From NCBI RefSeq assembly GCF_001905905.1, contig NZ_LIVT01000003.1, forward strand, positions 697,001 through 761,000: a stretch of 64,000 bases of DNA. The letters run 5' to 3'. The notes under the pieces are model-generated. The model did not search any database and was not told the DNA's origin. It saw only the letters and a program-made list of their open reading frames with translations. This document shows positions 47,555 through 56,729 of this stretch, piece by piece. The stretch comes from Streptomyces sp. CB02366. Its GTDB lineage: Bacteria > Actinomycetota > Actinomycetes > Streptomycetales > Streptomycetaceae. The translations under genes and the position numbers were made by a program. Position 1 is the stretch's first letter, and each line of letters opens with the position of its first letter.

Positions 47555-47860
47555 TCAGGCCGCGTGGGCGGCGGCCGGGGCGGCTGCCTGGGAGCGGTCA
47601 GCCAGATAAGTGGCCAGGGCCTCGACCGGCACTCGGCGCAGGCGGCCTATGAGGACGGAGCCGATCTCGCCGGAGGCGATGAGTGCGTACATGGTGGTAC
47701 GGCCGACGCCGAGGCGGCGGGCGGCCTCCTCAACGGTAAGCGCGACGAGGGGCGCGTCAGAGATGGGTGCCGTGTGTTCCAGCACGAGTGTGCGGAGCCG
47801 CTGCTCGGGGACCCCGAGCGCGTCGGCGATAAGGGTGAGCGGGGGCGGAGCGGTGGGCAT
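47555..47860 (-). CDS. xis: Excisionase-type helix-turn-helix protein
   Basis: A small DNA-binding protein of about 101 residues. The MerR-like helix-turn-helix LTVEEAARRLGVGRTTMYALIASGEIG, with RRVPVEALATYLA after it, is the standard excisionase layout. ATG 47860 has AAAGG at good spacing; GTG 47884 would add 8 residues. It directs the integrase towards excision and is coupled closely with int. Confidence 0.88.
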   Translation of the reverse strand: MPTAPPPLTLIADALGVPEQRLRTLVLEHTAPISDAPLVALTVEEAARRLGVGRTTMYALIASGEIGSVLIGRLRRVPVEALATYLADRSQAAAPAAAHAA

Positions 47861-47950
47861 GAGGGATCGCCTTTCGGCGGTCACGGGGCAACGTGACCGC
47901 TGGACTGTCCGGGATGGGCGGTGGGCTTAGATCGGTGTCCGCATTGGTCG

Positions 47951-47975
47951 CCCTCGGTGTTCGTAGCACCGAGGG
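47951..47975 (-). terminator. Hairpin after the XRE regulator
   Basis: CCCTCGGTG and CACCGAGGG form a perfect 9-bp stem with a seven-base loop, downstream of the leftward XRE gene. Confidence 0.65.
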
Positions 47976-48036
47976 CCTGCGGTGGATGGGCTTCGAAAGC
48001 CGTGTTCAGACGCCGGGAAAGATCTCCGCCGAACGG

Positions 48037-48540
48037 TTACTCGTCGGCGGAACCGCTGCGGAGCGGATCCTCGGGTGAGTTCGGAGCCGGGTAGAAGGAG
48101 AAGCTCCCCGGGTCGGGCTCGATGCCGAGGCGCTCGGCGATCTCGTCGTATCGGGCCTCGGCCGCCTCAAGTCTGGCCTTCGCGGCGTCGGCGAGGTCTT
48201 GGGCGACTTGGTGCTCCTGTTCGGCCTTCTGAATGTCGAAGGCCGCCTCCTGCAACTCCCAGTGAGGATCGTCGCGGCTCGCGACGGCTTCGAGTAGGAA
48301 GTTGCCAGCGGGGACGCCGAGAGCCGTGGCGAAGCCGAGGGCCTCGTTGAAGCTGATGCTCCGGGCACCATTCTCGATCTTGGCGATCTGGGTCTGGTGC
48401 ATCTTGAAGCCCAGGCGACGCATGCGCTCTGCCATGTCCTCCTGGGACAGGCGGGCCGTCATCCGCAGGACCTTCAGGTTGTGCGCTACCAGGGCTTCGC
48501 CCTCTGGCGGAGCCCAGCGTTGCGGCTTGGCGTCGTCCAC
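48037..48540 (-). CDS. XRE family regulator of the element
   Basis: A 167-residue repressor-like protein from GTG 48540. The helix-turn-helix near residues 20-75 reads RMTARLSQEDMAERMRRLG, then QTQIAKIENGARSISFNEALGFATALGV. The C-terminal half is a long charged helix (IQKAEQEHQVAQDLADAAKARLEAAEARYDE split across about 105-140), probably a dimerising coiled coil. Start chosen because GGAGG lies 8 bases upstream. It is divergent from the rep operon and probably represses it. Confidence 0.88.
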   Translation of the reverse strand: MDDAKPQRWAPPEGEALVAHNLKVLRMTARLSQEDMAERMRRLGFKMHQTQIAKIENGARSISFNEALGFATALGVPAGNFLLEAVASRDDPHWELQEAAFDIQKAEQEHQVAQDLADAAKARLEAAEARYDEIAERLGIEPDPGSFSFYPAPNSPEDPLRSGSADE

Positions 48541-48915
48541 TTCTTTCACCTCCCTCCTCTTCTCGACAAACGGAGGTCGCCACGCCTCCACCTTTAAACC
48601 CTACCAGCATGGATACCCCAACCCGCAAGGGAATACGCGCAAATGTGACACGCATCACCATGCGCCTGAACAGCAATCATGCTGTGCGAGATTAACTTTT
48701 TAATGCTCTGAGCGCTTGACTTGAGGCGAACGCTCGTGCACAATTATGCCATAAGGGCATCCGCAAACGAACCGCCAGGAGGTTAACCGCGTAGGTGCCC
48801 CGAGGAACGCGAAAACCCCCGGCGCTACGAACACCGGGGGCTGCAGGAAACCTCGCCACCGCCCATCCCAGGACAGTCGACCGCGGCGGACCGGGTTGCC
48901 CCCCGGAGCCGCCGA
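48541..48915. other. Divergent control region of the element
   Basis: A 375-bp region between the regulator and the DUF3631 gene, AT-rich near 48600-48770. It contains a candidate rightward promoter (TTGACT at 48716-48721, 17 bp, CACAAT at 48739-48744) and an inverted repeat ATGCC-ATAAG-GGCAT at 48746-48760 overlapping the start region, a likely operator for the XRE protein. Confidence 0.5.
48746..48760. promoter_or_regulatory. Candidate XRE operator
   Basis: ATGCC-ATAAG-GGCAT is a 5-bp-arm inverted repeat directly after the candidate promoter, where a repressor would block transcription of the replication/mobilization genes. Confidence 0.4.
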
Positions 48916-50121
48916 GTGAGGATCTCCGTGAACGAGAGTACCGCCCCCGCCGCCCCTGCGGCACCCCGTCCGAGCGGCACCCCATCACCGCACCGTGGCC
49001 AGCCGGACGCCGCCGCCGCGCCACTGGACGAGCTGCGCACCGCCTTGGCCCGATTCGTGGTCCTCCCGAGCGAGCAGGCACTGGACGCAACCGTGCTGTG
49101 GATCGCGGCCACCCACCTCCAGCAGGTGTGGCAGCACGCGCCGCGTCTCGCTGTGGTCGGCCCGGCGAAGCGGTGCGGCAAGTCCCGCCTGCTCGATCTG
49201 CTCACCGAGACGGTCCACAAGCCCGTGATCACCGTGAATTCCACGGCAGCGGCCATCTTCCGCTCGATCTCGGACGAGCCGCCGACCCTCCTCGTGGACG
49301 AAGCCGACACCATCTTCGGCAGCCCCAAGGTCGCCGAGAAGAACGAGGAAATGCGCGGCCTGCTCAACGCCGGGCACCAGCGCGGCCGACCGGTACTGCG
49401 GGTCGTCGGCAAGGAGCACACGCCCCACTCCTTCGCGACCTTCGCCATGGCAGCGCTCGCCGGCATCGGCGACCTGCCCGACACGATCATGGACCGGTCC
49501 GTCGTGATCCGGATGAGGCGCCGCGCGGAGGGAGAGCAGGTGAGCCCGTACCGCACACGCCGCGACAGCCCCGCCCTGCGCTCCCTGCGGGCTCACCTGG
49601 CGCGCTGGACCGCCTCAGTGGCCGAGCAGGCCCTCCACCTGGAGCCGAAAATGCCGGTCGAGGACCGGGCGGCCGACACGTGGGAGCCCTTGGTGATCGT
49701 CGCGGACCTCGCGGGCGGCACCTGGCCCGAGCACGCCCGCACCGCGTGCGAACAGATGGTCACCGCCGAGGCCCAGGCCGAGGAGGACAACCCCTCCAAC
49801 GCCCGGATCCTCGCCGACATCCGCCGCGCCTTCGCCGCCGCAGGTGACCCCGAGAGCGTGTCCACCGACGCCCTGCTCTACCGCCTCAACTCCGAACCCG
49901 AAGCTCCGTGGGCCGAAGCCGGACGCGGTGGCCTGAGCCCGCGCGCCCTGGCCGGGCTGCTGCGGGAGTACGGCATCCGCTCCGGCAACGTCCGCATGCC
50001 CGACGGCAACCAACTCAAGGGCTATACGCGGACGAAGTTCACCGACGCCTGGAAGCGCTACTGCCCCACCGTCCACCCCGAGATCGGCTCGGACGGCAGC
50101 AGAGACACACCGACCAAGTGA
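48916..50121 (+). CDS. DUF3631 domain protein, Rep-like ATPase
   Basis: A 401-residue protein. Residues 1-40 are Pro/Ala-rich. From about 60 it carries a P-loop domain: LAVVGPAKRCGKSRLLDLL (Walker A-like GPAKRCGKS), then TLLVDEADTIF (Walker B) and MDRSVVIRMRRR (arginine-finger region). The C-terminal part is the DUF3631 module (SLRAHLARWTASVAEQ to TRTKFTDAWKRYCP). DUF3631 proteins are common in actinobacterial plasmids and integrative elements and are thought to serve replication. GTG 48916; GTG 48928 also fits. Confidence 0.8.
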   Translation: MRISVNESTAPAAPAAPRPSGTPSPHRGQPDAAAAPLDELRTALARFVVLPSEQALDATVLWIAATHLQQVWQHAPRLAVVGPAKRCGKSRLLDLLTETVHKPVITVNSTAAAIFRSISDEPPTLLVDEADTIFGSPKVAEKNEEMRGLLNAGHQRGRPVLRVVGKEHTPHSFATFAMAALAGIGDLPDTIMDRSVVIRMRRRAEGEQVSPYRTRRDSPALRSLRAHLARWTASVAEQALHLEPKMPVEDRAADTWEPLVIVADLAGGTWPEHARTACEQMVTAEAQAEEDNPSNARILADIRRAFAAAGDPESVSTDALLYRLNSEPEAPWAEAGRGGLSPRALAGLLREYGIRSGNVRMPDGNQLKGYTRTKFTDAWKRYCPTVHPEIGSDGSRDTPTK

Positions 50122-50284
50122 TCTTCACGGGTGCCGTCGACAGCTCGTCGACGGCACCCGCACCGGGCCGACCGCCGTGAAGCGCCGGCCTGCCATCGCG
50201 AATTCTGCGGGCGGACCCGCCCATATCCGTCTCGTGGCGTCCTTGCCGTCCCAGCCACGTAAACGCAGGTCAGAGGCGGTTTCG

Positions 50285-50495
50285 CCAAGACGGCACAACG
50301 TCCCAAGACGGATGACCATCCGTCTTGGGACTCGAAGTGACAACACGGCACTACCGGCGCGCCCGCCCACCGACGTGTCCACCTGCCGACCGTGACCACT
50401 CGGAGGGACACGTCGCGCACGGCGCTGAGACGTCATGCCACCGGCCGCCGTACTGCCTCTGACCTGCTGCTTCAACGGCAAGACGGCCAAGACGG
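50285..50495. repeat. Iteron-like CCAAGACGG repeats with a 14-bp hairpin
   Basis: CCAAGACGG occurs at 50285-50293, 50303-50311 and 50487-50495, inverted at 50320-50328, and as GCAAGACGG at 50478-50486. Two copies lie in a perfect hairpin: GTCCCAAGACGGAT (50300-50313), loop GACC, ATCCGTCTTGGGAC (50318-50331). It lies between the Rep-like gene and the DUF2637 gene. A replication origin, oriT or repressor site are all possible. Confidence 0.65.
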
Positions 50496-50545
50496 ATCAC
50501 CACGCACCACCTTTCACACCATGCCCCGAGGGGAACCCCACGCCC

Positions 50546-51508
50546 ATGCCCGACTCCGCCATACCCACCGCACCGGCCAGCCGTCACCGCGCCACGTGGT
50601 GGGACCGGCTCGCCATCATCCTGCTCGGCATCGCCGGATGCGCTCTCTCCTACGACGCGCTGCGACAGATGGCCACGGCCGTGCACATCCGCGACCAACT
50701 GGCCTACCTCTTCCCTGTAGTGATCGACGGCTTCATCGCTTACGGCGTCCGCGCCCTGCTGGTCCTGCGCGAAGCGCCGATGCCCGCACGGCTGTATGCG
50801 TGGACACTGTTCAGCACGGCGACCGCCGCCAGCATCTGGGCGAACGGTCTGCACGCCCTCGCCCTGAACAGGCCCGGCGCAGTCACCCTCCGCCTGGGCG
50901 ACGGCACCGTCACGGTGCTGTCTGCCATCGCACCGCTCGCCCTTGCCGGAGCGACCCACCTGCACATCCTGATCACCCGCTACGGCGGTACCTCCACCGC
51001 CCGAACGTCGGTGGACGCAAACGTCCTTGAGTATCAGGACGGTACGCAACCGGCACCAGAGCGACCGGCCGGGGTTCCGTACACCGCCCGCGCGGACCTT
51101 CTCACGGCAGCTCGGCCCAGGCAGCAGCAGTCCACTCGCATGGCCACGGAGACCGCCCCCTTGTCCGCGGCCGACGAAAGCTCGTCCGAATCCGGATACG
51201 ACGAGGATGCCGATCGCGACGAAGCCGACGTCGAACTCGGACGGGGACGAGAAGCCACAGGCCAGAGCTCCCTGGGGGATTCCGGTCGCCCTCCGGCGAC
51301 GAGCCTTGGCGGACGTCCCGCGATGGCTTCCATCGCCGAGCTGGCACGCGTCATCGGCGCCGCTCATCCAGGGAGTTGCGGACTGACCCGCGACAGCGCC
51401 CGTAAGGCAATCACCGAAGCCGGACTCGGCGCCAGCACCGGTCGGCTCGCCGAAGCGATGGCGCTGGTACGGGACAGTGCCGACGCCCGTCCGCACCCGG
51501 ACAGCTGA
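50546..51508 (+). CDS. DUF2637 domain membrane protein (Spd-like)
   Basis: A 320-residue protein with four hydrophobic segments in the first 150 residues (LAIILLGIAGCALSYDAL; LFPVVIDGFIAYGVRALLV; LYAWTLFSTATAASIWANGL; VTVLSAIAPLALAGATHLHIL). This is the DUF2637 pattern found on Streptomyces plasmids and integrative elements, often among spread genes. The C-terminal half is charged and soluble and ends in a helix-turn-helix-like region (GLTRDSARKAITEAGLGAS). ATG 50546 has gaggggaa upstream. It follows the repeat cluster closely. Confidence 0.75.
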   Translation: MPDSAIPTAPASRHRATWWDRLAIILLGIAGCALSYDALRQMATAVHIRDQLAYLFPVVIDGFIAYGVRALLVLREAPMPARLYAWTLFSTATAASIWANGLHALALNRPGAVTLRLGDGTVTVLSAIAPLALAGATHLHILITRYGGTSTARTSVDANVLEYQDGTQPAPERPAGVPYTARADLLTAARPRQQQSTRMATETAPLSAADESSSESGYDEDADRDEADVELGRGREATGQSSLGDSGRPPATSLGGRPAMASIAELARVIGAAHPGSCGLTRDSARKAITEAGLGASTGRLAEAMALVRDSADARPHPDS

Positions 51509-51666
51509 CCGGCATCGCAGGGCGCTGCCCGGGACCGAACCGATTCCGGACAGCGCCTGCTTCCCGGTCCGCTACACGAGGTGTCCGGCCGGGCCAAGCC
51601 GTCGACTCCCCGGACACTCGCCCCAGCCACCGCAGACCACACTCAGAGAGGACCCTCCAGACTCCC

Positions 51667-52524
51667 GTGCGCCGCAATCCATTCTCCCGCAAGATGACGT
51701 CCTCCCAGTCCTCGCCGCCCCGTAGTCTCCGCTCAGCGCACCCGCCCACGTCCGACCAAGGCTTTGACGGAGACACCCTCCAACGGACAGCGGAGCGAGC
51801 TGGGGCGAAGTCCACATCGCCTGGGGGCGATGCGGACTTCGCGCTCGGATCCGCCCCAGCGGGGGCGGATCCGGCCCCGGCCCGAGGGGCCGGGACCGAG
51901 GATGGCAAGGAGGCCGAGCGCGGCCTCCACCAGGACAAGCAGCCGCTCGCCGAGCCGAGCGAGCCAACCGCCGCCCCTGTCGTACGTCAAGCGCCGACCG
52001 TGAACGCCGACGTGTTCATGCAGCACGGTGTCGCCGCCAACGATGTCCCTGCCCCTGTTCATGCCGACATCGCGCCCGGCGCCGAGCGTCGCCGACACCT
52101 GAGTGAGGTGCTCTACCGGCCCCGCTCCGGGACCAAGCGCACTCTGCAACTGACCTGCTCGGCCGAACCGGCGGAGCGTGCGTTCATCGACCTCGCCGCC
52201 CGTAAGGCGAAGCGTTCCCGTTCGGCGTACCTCATGGACTGCGCCCTCACCTTCGCTCATGCCTACCTGTCCGACCGCCGTCCTGAAGGCGTCGCTCCGC
52301 TCCCGTCTCCGCAGGCCACCCAGGACCTGATGGTTCTGTTCGGCAAGCTGGTCAGGGAATTCGGACGCGTGGGGAACAACCTCAATCAGCTCGTCCGCAC
52401 CGTCCACCAGGGCGAGCTGCCCGATCAAGCCGAAGACACCCTCAGCGAGTTGCACCAGGTCGCCCAACGCGCTCGCCTGCTGCTGGACCAAGCCCTCGCC
52501 GGGGGTGGTTGCCGTGGTGCCTGA
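51667..52524 (+). CDS. MobC-like relaxosome accessory protein
   Basis: A 285-residue protein. The first 150 residues are low complexity. The C-terminal domain includes a ribbon-helix-helix-like stretch (LTCSAEPAERAFIDLAARKAKRSRSAYLMD) and the MobC signature EFGRVGNNLNQLVRTVHQGE. Such proteins open oriT for the relaxase. It overlaps the relaxase gene by about 20 bp, tying the two together. GTG 51667 is chosen for frame length; ATG 51694 is an alternative. Confidence 0.75.
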   Translation: MRRNPFSRKMTSSQSSPPRSLRSAHPPTSDQGFDGDTLQRTAERAGAKSTSPGGDADFALGSAPAGADPAPARGAGTEDGKEAERGLHQDKQPLAEPSEPTAAPVVRQAPTVNADVFMQHGVAANDVPAPVHADIAPGAERRRHLSEVLYRPRSGTKRTLQLTCSAEPAERAFIDLAARKAKRSRSAYLMDCALTFAHAYLSDRRPEGVAPLPSPQATQDLMVLFGKLVREFGRVGNNLNQLVRTVHQGELPDQAEDTLSELHQVAQRARLLLDQALAGGGCRGA

Positions 52525-54274
52525 TGTCTCCACGGGTGACCGCAGCCGTGGCCTCCTGTCCTACCTCTTCGGCCCCGGCCGCCGTAACGAGCACACCGAC
52601 CCGCACATCGTCGCCGCGTTTGCGATGCCCGGCATCAACGACCCCGGCCGTGTTCCCCTCGACCAGCACCACGGAGCCCTCAGCGAGCTGGCTGACTACC
52701 TCGACCAACCTGTAAAGCTGCGTGAACAGCGGCTGGGAAAGAAGGTGCCGCAGCATGTGTGGCACTGCCCCGTCCGTACCGCACCTGGCGACCGTTACCT
52801 GACCGACGAAGAGTGGGCGGAGGTCGCCCGCCGCATCGTCCACTCCACGGGCATCGCCGAACACGGCGACGACGCCGCGTGCAGGTGGATCGCCGTGCGG
52901 CACGCCGAGGACCACATTCACATCATGGCGACCAGCGTCCGCGAAGACGGCCGTCGCCCCCGCAACAAGGGAGACGGCCGACGGGCCCAGGCCGAATGCC
53001 GCAGGATCGAGACCGAACTCGGTCTGCGTCGGTTGAAGCCAGGAGACGCGACCGCGCCGAAGACGCCGTCGGGGCCGGAAGTCGCCAAGGCCGAACGACA
53101 GGGCCGCAAGAACACAGCCCGGGTCTGGCTTCGCGAGCACGCCTACGCCGCCGCGGCCGCAGCCCGCGACGAGGACGAGTTCTTCGCCGTACTGACGTCT
53201 CTCGGGATCAAGGTCCGCCCCCGTCTCGGTCCCGTCACCGGAGAGGTCACCGGCTACAGCCTCGCCACCGCTGACGACACCGATGCCAAGGGCGAGCCCA
53301 TTTTCTACAGCGGCTCGGCACTCGCTCCGGACCTGTCCCTAAACCGGCTCCGTGAGCGCTTCGGCCTGGCCGATGGCAAGGCTGCAGGGCAGGCCACGGC
53401 GTTGCACACAAGCCGCACGGACGCAGGCGCCTCCTGGCGGCAAGCCGATGGGGAGCTGCGCGCCGCCTACATGCTCGTCACCGGGGGAACGGCAGTCGAT
53501 GAGGCCGACGCCAAAGTGCAGGCGCAGGCTGCGGCATTCGCCGAGCTGTTGCACAACACCGCAGTCTCTGCGCCGCGCCAGCTCCGGGCAGAAATTCAAG
53601 CGGCAGCCATCGCCTTCAACCGCGCCAACCGCTCCGCCATCCGAGCCGACCATCGAGCCGCCGACGCTCTGCGTCAAGCCGGAAGGACGCTGCTGACCTC
53701 GTCCACCGGCAGGGACGGCGACTTCGTCGCCGCCGCGCTCACCTCTGCCGTATTCCTGCTCATCGCCCTCAGCGAGTGGCACGCCCAGCGTGGTCACGCG
53801 CAGCAGGCGGCAGCGGCCCAGCAGTCCCTCGTCCACCTTCGAGCCGCCCAACAGCACGCCGCCCGGCCGGCCCTCGCCCAGCTCGCCGCACGTGCCCCGA
53901 GTCCCCAGGCACAGGATCGGCTCGCCGCAGCCGTCCGAGCCACAATCCCCGACCACGCCCATCGCATCCTCGCCGACCCGGCTTGGCCCGCGCTGTCCAC
54001 CGCCCTCGCCCAAGCCGAGTCCGCCGGCAACCCGCCGCGCCGGGCCTTGGCCGACCTGTCAAAGCAACGGGAGCTCGACACCGCGGACCGACCGGCCGAA
54101 CTCCTGGTCTGGCGCTTGCGGACCGCCACGGCCGGGCAAGTCAGCCACCGAGCTCGGAGCGCGGCAACCCGTAGTGCTCGCAGCACCCACCTGACGACGA
54201 AGGAGGACGCGCCCACCGTTCCAGCCATACAGCCGCAACCAGCGGTCGCAAGTCGTCAGCGCCCAAGCCGCTGA
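52505..54274 (+). CDS. MOB relaxase (mobilization nuclease)
   Basis: A 589-residue relaxase that nicks oriT and pilots a single strand. The N-terminal domain has GLLSYLFGPGR and the metal-binding histidine motif ACRWIAVRHAEDHIHIMATSVRED, close to the HxDxxHxH-type triad of MobA/VirD2 relaxases. The catalytic Tyr is probably among the N-terminal residues (LLSYLFG). The C-terminal 300 residues are Ala/Arg-rich helices. GTG 52505, with GTG 52514 and 52517 as alternatives. Its presence argues for single-strand transfer rather than TraB-type. Confidence 0.85.
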   Translation: MVAVVPDVSTGDRSRGLLSYLFGPGRRNEHTDPHIVAAFAMPGINDPGRVPLDQHHGALSELADYLDQPVKLREQRLGKKVPQHVWHCPVRTAPGDRYLTDEEWAEVARRIVHSTGIAEHGDDAACRWIAVRHAEDHIHIMATSVREDGRRPRNKGDGRRAQAECRRIETELGLRRLKPGDATAPKTPSGPEVAKAERQGRKNTARVWLREHAYAAAAAARDEDEFFAVLTSLGIKVRPRLGPVTGEVTGYSLATADDTDAKGEPIFYSGSALAPDLSLNRLRERFGLADGKAAGQATALHTSRTDAGASWRQADGELRAAYMLVTGGTAVDEADAKVQAQAAAFAELLHNTAVSAPRQLRAEIQAAAIAFNRANRSAIRADHRAADALRQAGRTLLTSSTGRDGDFVAAALTSAVFLLIALSEWHAQRGHAQQAAAAQQSLVHLRAAQQHAARPALAQLAARAPSPQAQDRLAAAVRATIPDHAHRILADPAWPALSTALAQAESAGNPPRRALADLSKQRELDTADRPAELLVWRLRTATAGQVSHRARSAATRSARSTHLTTKEDAPTVPAIQPQPAVASRQRPSR

Positions 54275-54613
54275 TATCGCCCTTCCTCAGCCTGGGAACT
54301 TGCTGCCGCGCTTCAGCAAGGAGTCGCGGCAGCGGAATTTTCAACCCGATTCCACTGAGCTATTTGATCATTCCCTCTCCAGGGCGGGGGCACTGGTGAA
54401 AATAGCGGGCATGCTGTTGGGCTGCAGCGATCTCTGCGGAATAAACGAGGCTTCTACGCGACTGAGTTGAATCGACGACTACTTCTCTCAACAACACAGG
54501 AGCCTCGTGCGTTGCGGGACGTCGACCAGTCCCGCGATCAGTGGCCACTATGGAAGATCTCATTCATTAAAGGCACTGCAGGGGCTCCAGAAACACGGAT
54601 ACTTCCATTCCAT
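54275..54613. other. Gap after the relaxase
   Basis: A 339-bp AT-richer region. GCTGCCGCG (54302-54310) and CGCGGCAGC (54325-54333) form a hairpin followed by GGAATTTTC, a likely relaxase terminator. No gene is supported. It is a candidate for a right element boundary, but no tRNA-Ser duplicate was seen. Confidence 0.4.
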
Positions 54614-56533
54614 CTATTCGCCAGGCTCCTGTGCCGGGCCATGGAAGGCATACGGACCCCGTGGAACATCCTTGAGGCTCATTGCCCGATCAAGAAATTC
54701 TTCTAGCCTTGCTTGCAGTTCACCGGCATCCGTGAAGGTGTCTGCCGTAATTTCACGAAAGGCATTCTCCATCACCGGCGAAAGCCGGGCAACGCTTCTG
54801 ATTGACTCCACCATCACCATGGCAGTCATAGTTTCGAGGATGTGACCCCGGGCCGTGTAAATTGAATCCGGCGACTCCCCATTCGGCTGGACGCCCACAA
54901 GGATTTCCCAGGCACCTTGCCTGCGAATACGCGCATGAAAGTGCGCAAACTCACCCAACGCCCTATTGAGGGGAGCGAGTCGGCGCCACCCTGCCGCATT
55001 GACCCAATCCTTGGGTGTGGATGACAGAGATTCTTCGAGTTTAGCTGCCTTTTCCGGCTTAGTGGCCCACACTCGAAGCCTAGCGCATTGCTCCAGAACC
55101 ACCCGCAAGACAGCCATCGATCGATCATCATCCTCAAGCCACAGCCAATGGGCGGTACGAAGTGCCGACGCACACATCGCCGCAGCATTACCTTCGGGTG
55201 AATCCCCGAGCCACAAAGACAAGATACCAGCCATCTCGGTGGCGATTACATTCGTCGAGTCGCGACCACCCAAACCATCAATATTGAAGCCGTCACCCAG
55301 CTTCTCCTTTTCTTCTTCCAGCGCCTTCAACGCCCAGCGCCCGGCACGCGCACGACGCTCATAGAAGTGCAGGTGAACCATTTCGCCGTCGCGGAAGAGC
55401 CGTCCAGCCGGGCGCCTTCCCCTCATCACTTCCTCGTAGGCGTACGAAGCGCTCCGCATCTGCTCAAGAATGTTCGGGGAGAGTCCAGTTTGCGGAAGCA
55501 GCGGAAACAGGCTTGACGGGATAGGAGCGTCCCCTCCGGCGTAAATACGTTCCGGAAGCGCGAAAAGAGAAGGAGCAAGCCCAGGTTTTCCTTGTTCCAT
55601 TGCCAGGGTAGCTAGGCACACCCGAATCTGCCGCAGATACAGCATGAGGACATCGGATAGCCATTGCGAAGCTTCAACAAGTTCCGTCGGCTCATCGGCG
55701 AGAAGATCGCATGCGTCCCACCGCAAGACCTTGATAAAGTCACCTCTCCCATGCAAGAGCTCTGAGAGCAGCTCCATTAGGGTGCCCGGGTATACACGAT
55801 AGTCCTTACCGATGATCACCGAGGGCCCCTGAAGCCCTAGCGACCTTCGCTCATCCTCCCAGAAATCGAGCTCGGAAATCTCGGATCCAACATTCGTGTC
55901 AGATTCTTGCTTTATCGCAGACGGATATTTTTCGTGGCCGCGCGACCAGGCCCGGGCAGCGAATTCTGCAGCACTCTCGCCAGAGATGTGTTTAACGCCG
56001 TAGTTGTACGCTACGTTCTCGGTCCACCTCTCCATTTGTGAGCGCAAGACAGCAGAGGCTCCCACGAACTGCCCACTAAAAATGAGCCGTGCGGCAATAA
56101 ATGCACTATCAGCACCCCAGGCGAGATGATCCACCCATGATGCTCCGTAATCAGCTGGATGCCGATCTCGAGTCGCCCCAAATTTTCGCAGCACCACGTC
56201 GATTAGACCAAAAGATAGCAGCGCTGACATCACAGGTTGGACAGCGCTGGATGAGATCTCGGGAAGATTCATCATGCGCTTGTTATGGCGGGCAATCAAG
56301 GACTCGGTCACATGCCTGGTCTCCTGTTGCGCAATTTGCTCGTACTCGGAGAGTGAGGAACCCCGGCGACCTCCACGTCGTTCGGCCCTATTTGCGCGAC
56401 GTCTCTCCCTGCGCGCTTTTTCCTGCTCCGATACCGGCGGCTGACGCAACTCGGCCCTGCGCTTGCTTGCCTTGCCCACGTAGACTCCAAAGAGCTTGAT
56501 GCCTGCTAGTGGCAGAGTGACGTAGATGCGCAC
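54614..56533 (-). CDS. Large unrecognised protein, probably acquired
   Basis: A 639-residue protein I do not recognise. It begins MRIYVTLPLAGIKLFGVYVGKAS, which could be a weak signal or anchor, then has a very basic region (KARRERRRANRAERRGGRRG) near 40-60. The rest is mainly helical, with repeated Trp/Leu/Glu-rich stretches (AHWLWLEDDDRSMAVLRVVLEQ; LNRALGEFAHFHARIRRQG) and no P-loop or nuclease motif. Base composition is clearly less GC-rich than its neighbours and codon use is mixed, signs of recent acquisition. It sits alone and leftward between the relaxase and the lanthipeptide region. A defence or regulatory role is possible but unsupported. Confidence 0.6.
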   Translation of the reverse strand: MRIYVTLPLAGIKLFGVYVGKASKRRAELRQPPVSEQEKARRERRRANRAERRGGRRGSSLSEYEQIAQQETRHVTESLIARHNKRMMNLPEISSSAVQPVMSALLSFGLIDVVLRKFGATRDRHPADYGASWVDHLAWGADSAFIAARLIFSGQFVGASAVLRSQMERWTENVAYNYGVKHISGESAAEFAARAWSRGHEKYPSAIKQESDTNVGSEISELDFWEDERRSLGLQGPSVIIGKDYRVYPGTLMELLSELLHGRGDFIKVLRWDACDLLADEPTELVEASQWLSDVLMLYLRQIRVCLATLAMEQGKPGLAPSLFALPERIYAGGDAPIPSSLFPLLPQTGLSPNILEQMRSASYAYEEVMRGRRPAGRLFRDGEMVHLHFYERRARAGRWALKALEEEKEKLGDGFNIDGLGGRDSTNVIATEMAGILSLWLGDSPEGNAAAMCASALRTAHWLWLEDDDRSMAVLRVVLEQCARLRVWATKPEKAAKLEESLSSTPKDWVNAAGWRRLAPLNRALGEFAHFHARIRRQGAWEILVGVQPNGESPDSIYTARGHILETMTAMVMVESIRSVARLSPVMENAFREITADTFTDAGELQARLEEFLDRAMSLKDVPRGPYAFHGPAQEPGE

Positions 56534-56729
56534 GCGTCGCTAGCTACTTTTCCCGTATTTACACGGCGAACAACAGTAGGGGACCGGTGCAGTCAGTGTG
56601 GCCACTGCTCGGGGGCCCGTGATGGTGACCGCCGTTGCATAAAGAGGTTGCAGGCACTGCCTGCGGCCGACATGATCACGAGCCGGGCTGCACGCAAGGT
56701 CGGAAGTGGGTGACTCTGATCAGGGCGGC

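Larger units (their letters stand above)
44880..54274. mobile_element. Integrative mobilizable element (right end not defined)
   Basis: From the tRNA-Ser 3' end the order is nuclease, integrase, excisionase, XRE regulator, DUF3631 Rep-like, DUF2637, MobC-like and relaxase. These modules are typical of actinobacterial integrative elements. No FtsK/TraB-type translocase is present, so transfer probably depends on a helper. No copy of the tRNA 3' end was found to the right by eye. The end at 54274 is only the last recognised element gene. Confidence 0.65.

Noticed and set aside
54330..54370. Minus-strand TAGCTCAGTGG resembling a tRNA D arm, possible attR
   Set aside because: No acceptor, anticodon or T arm could be matched and it does not match tRNA-Ser; chance similarity.
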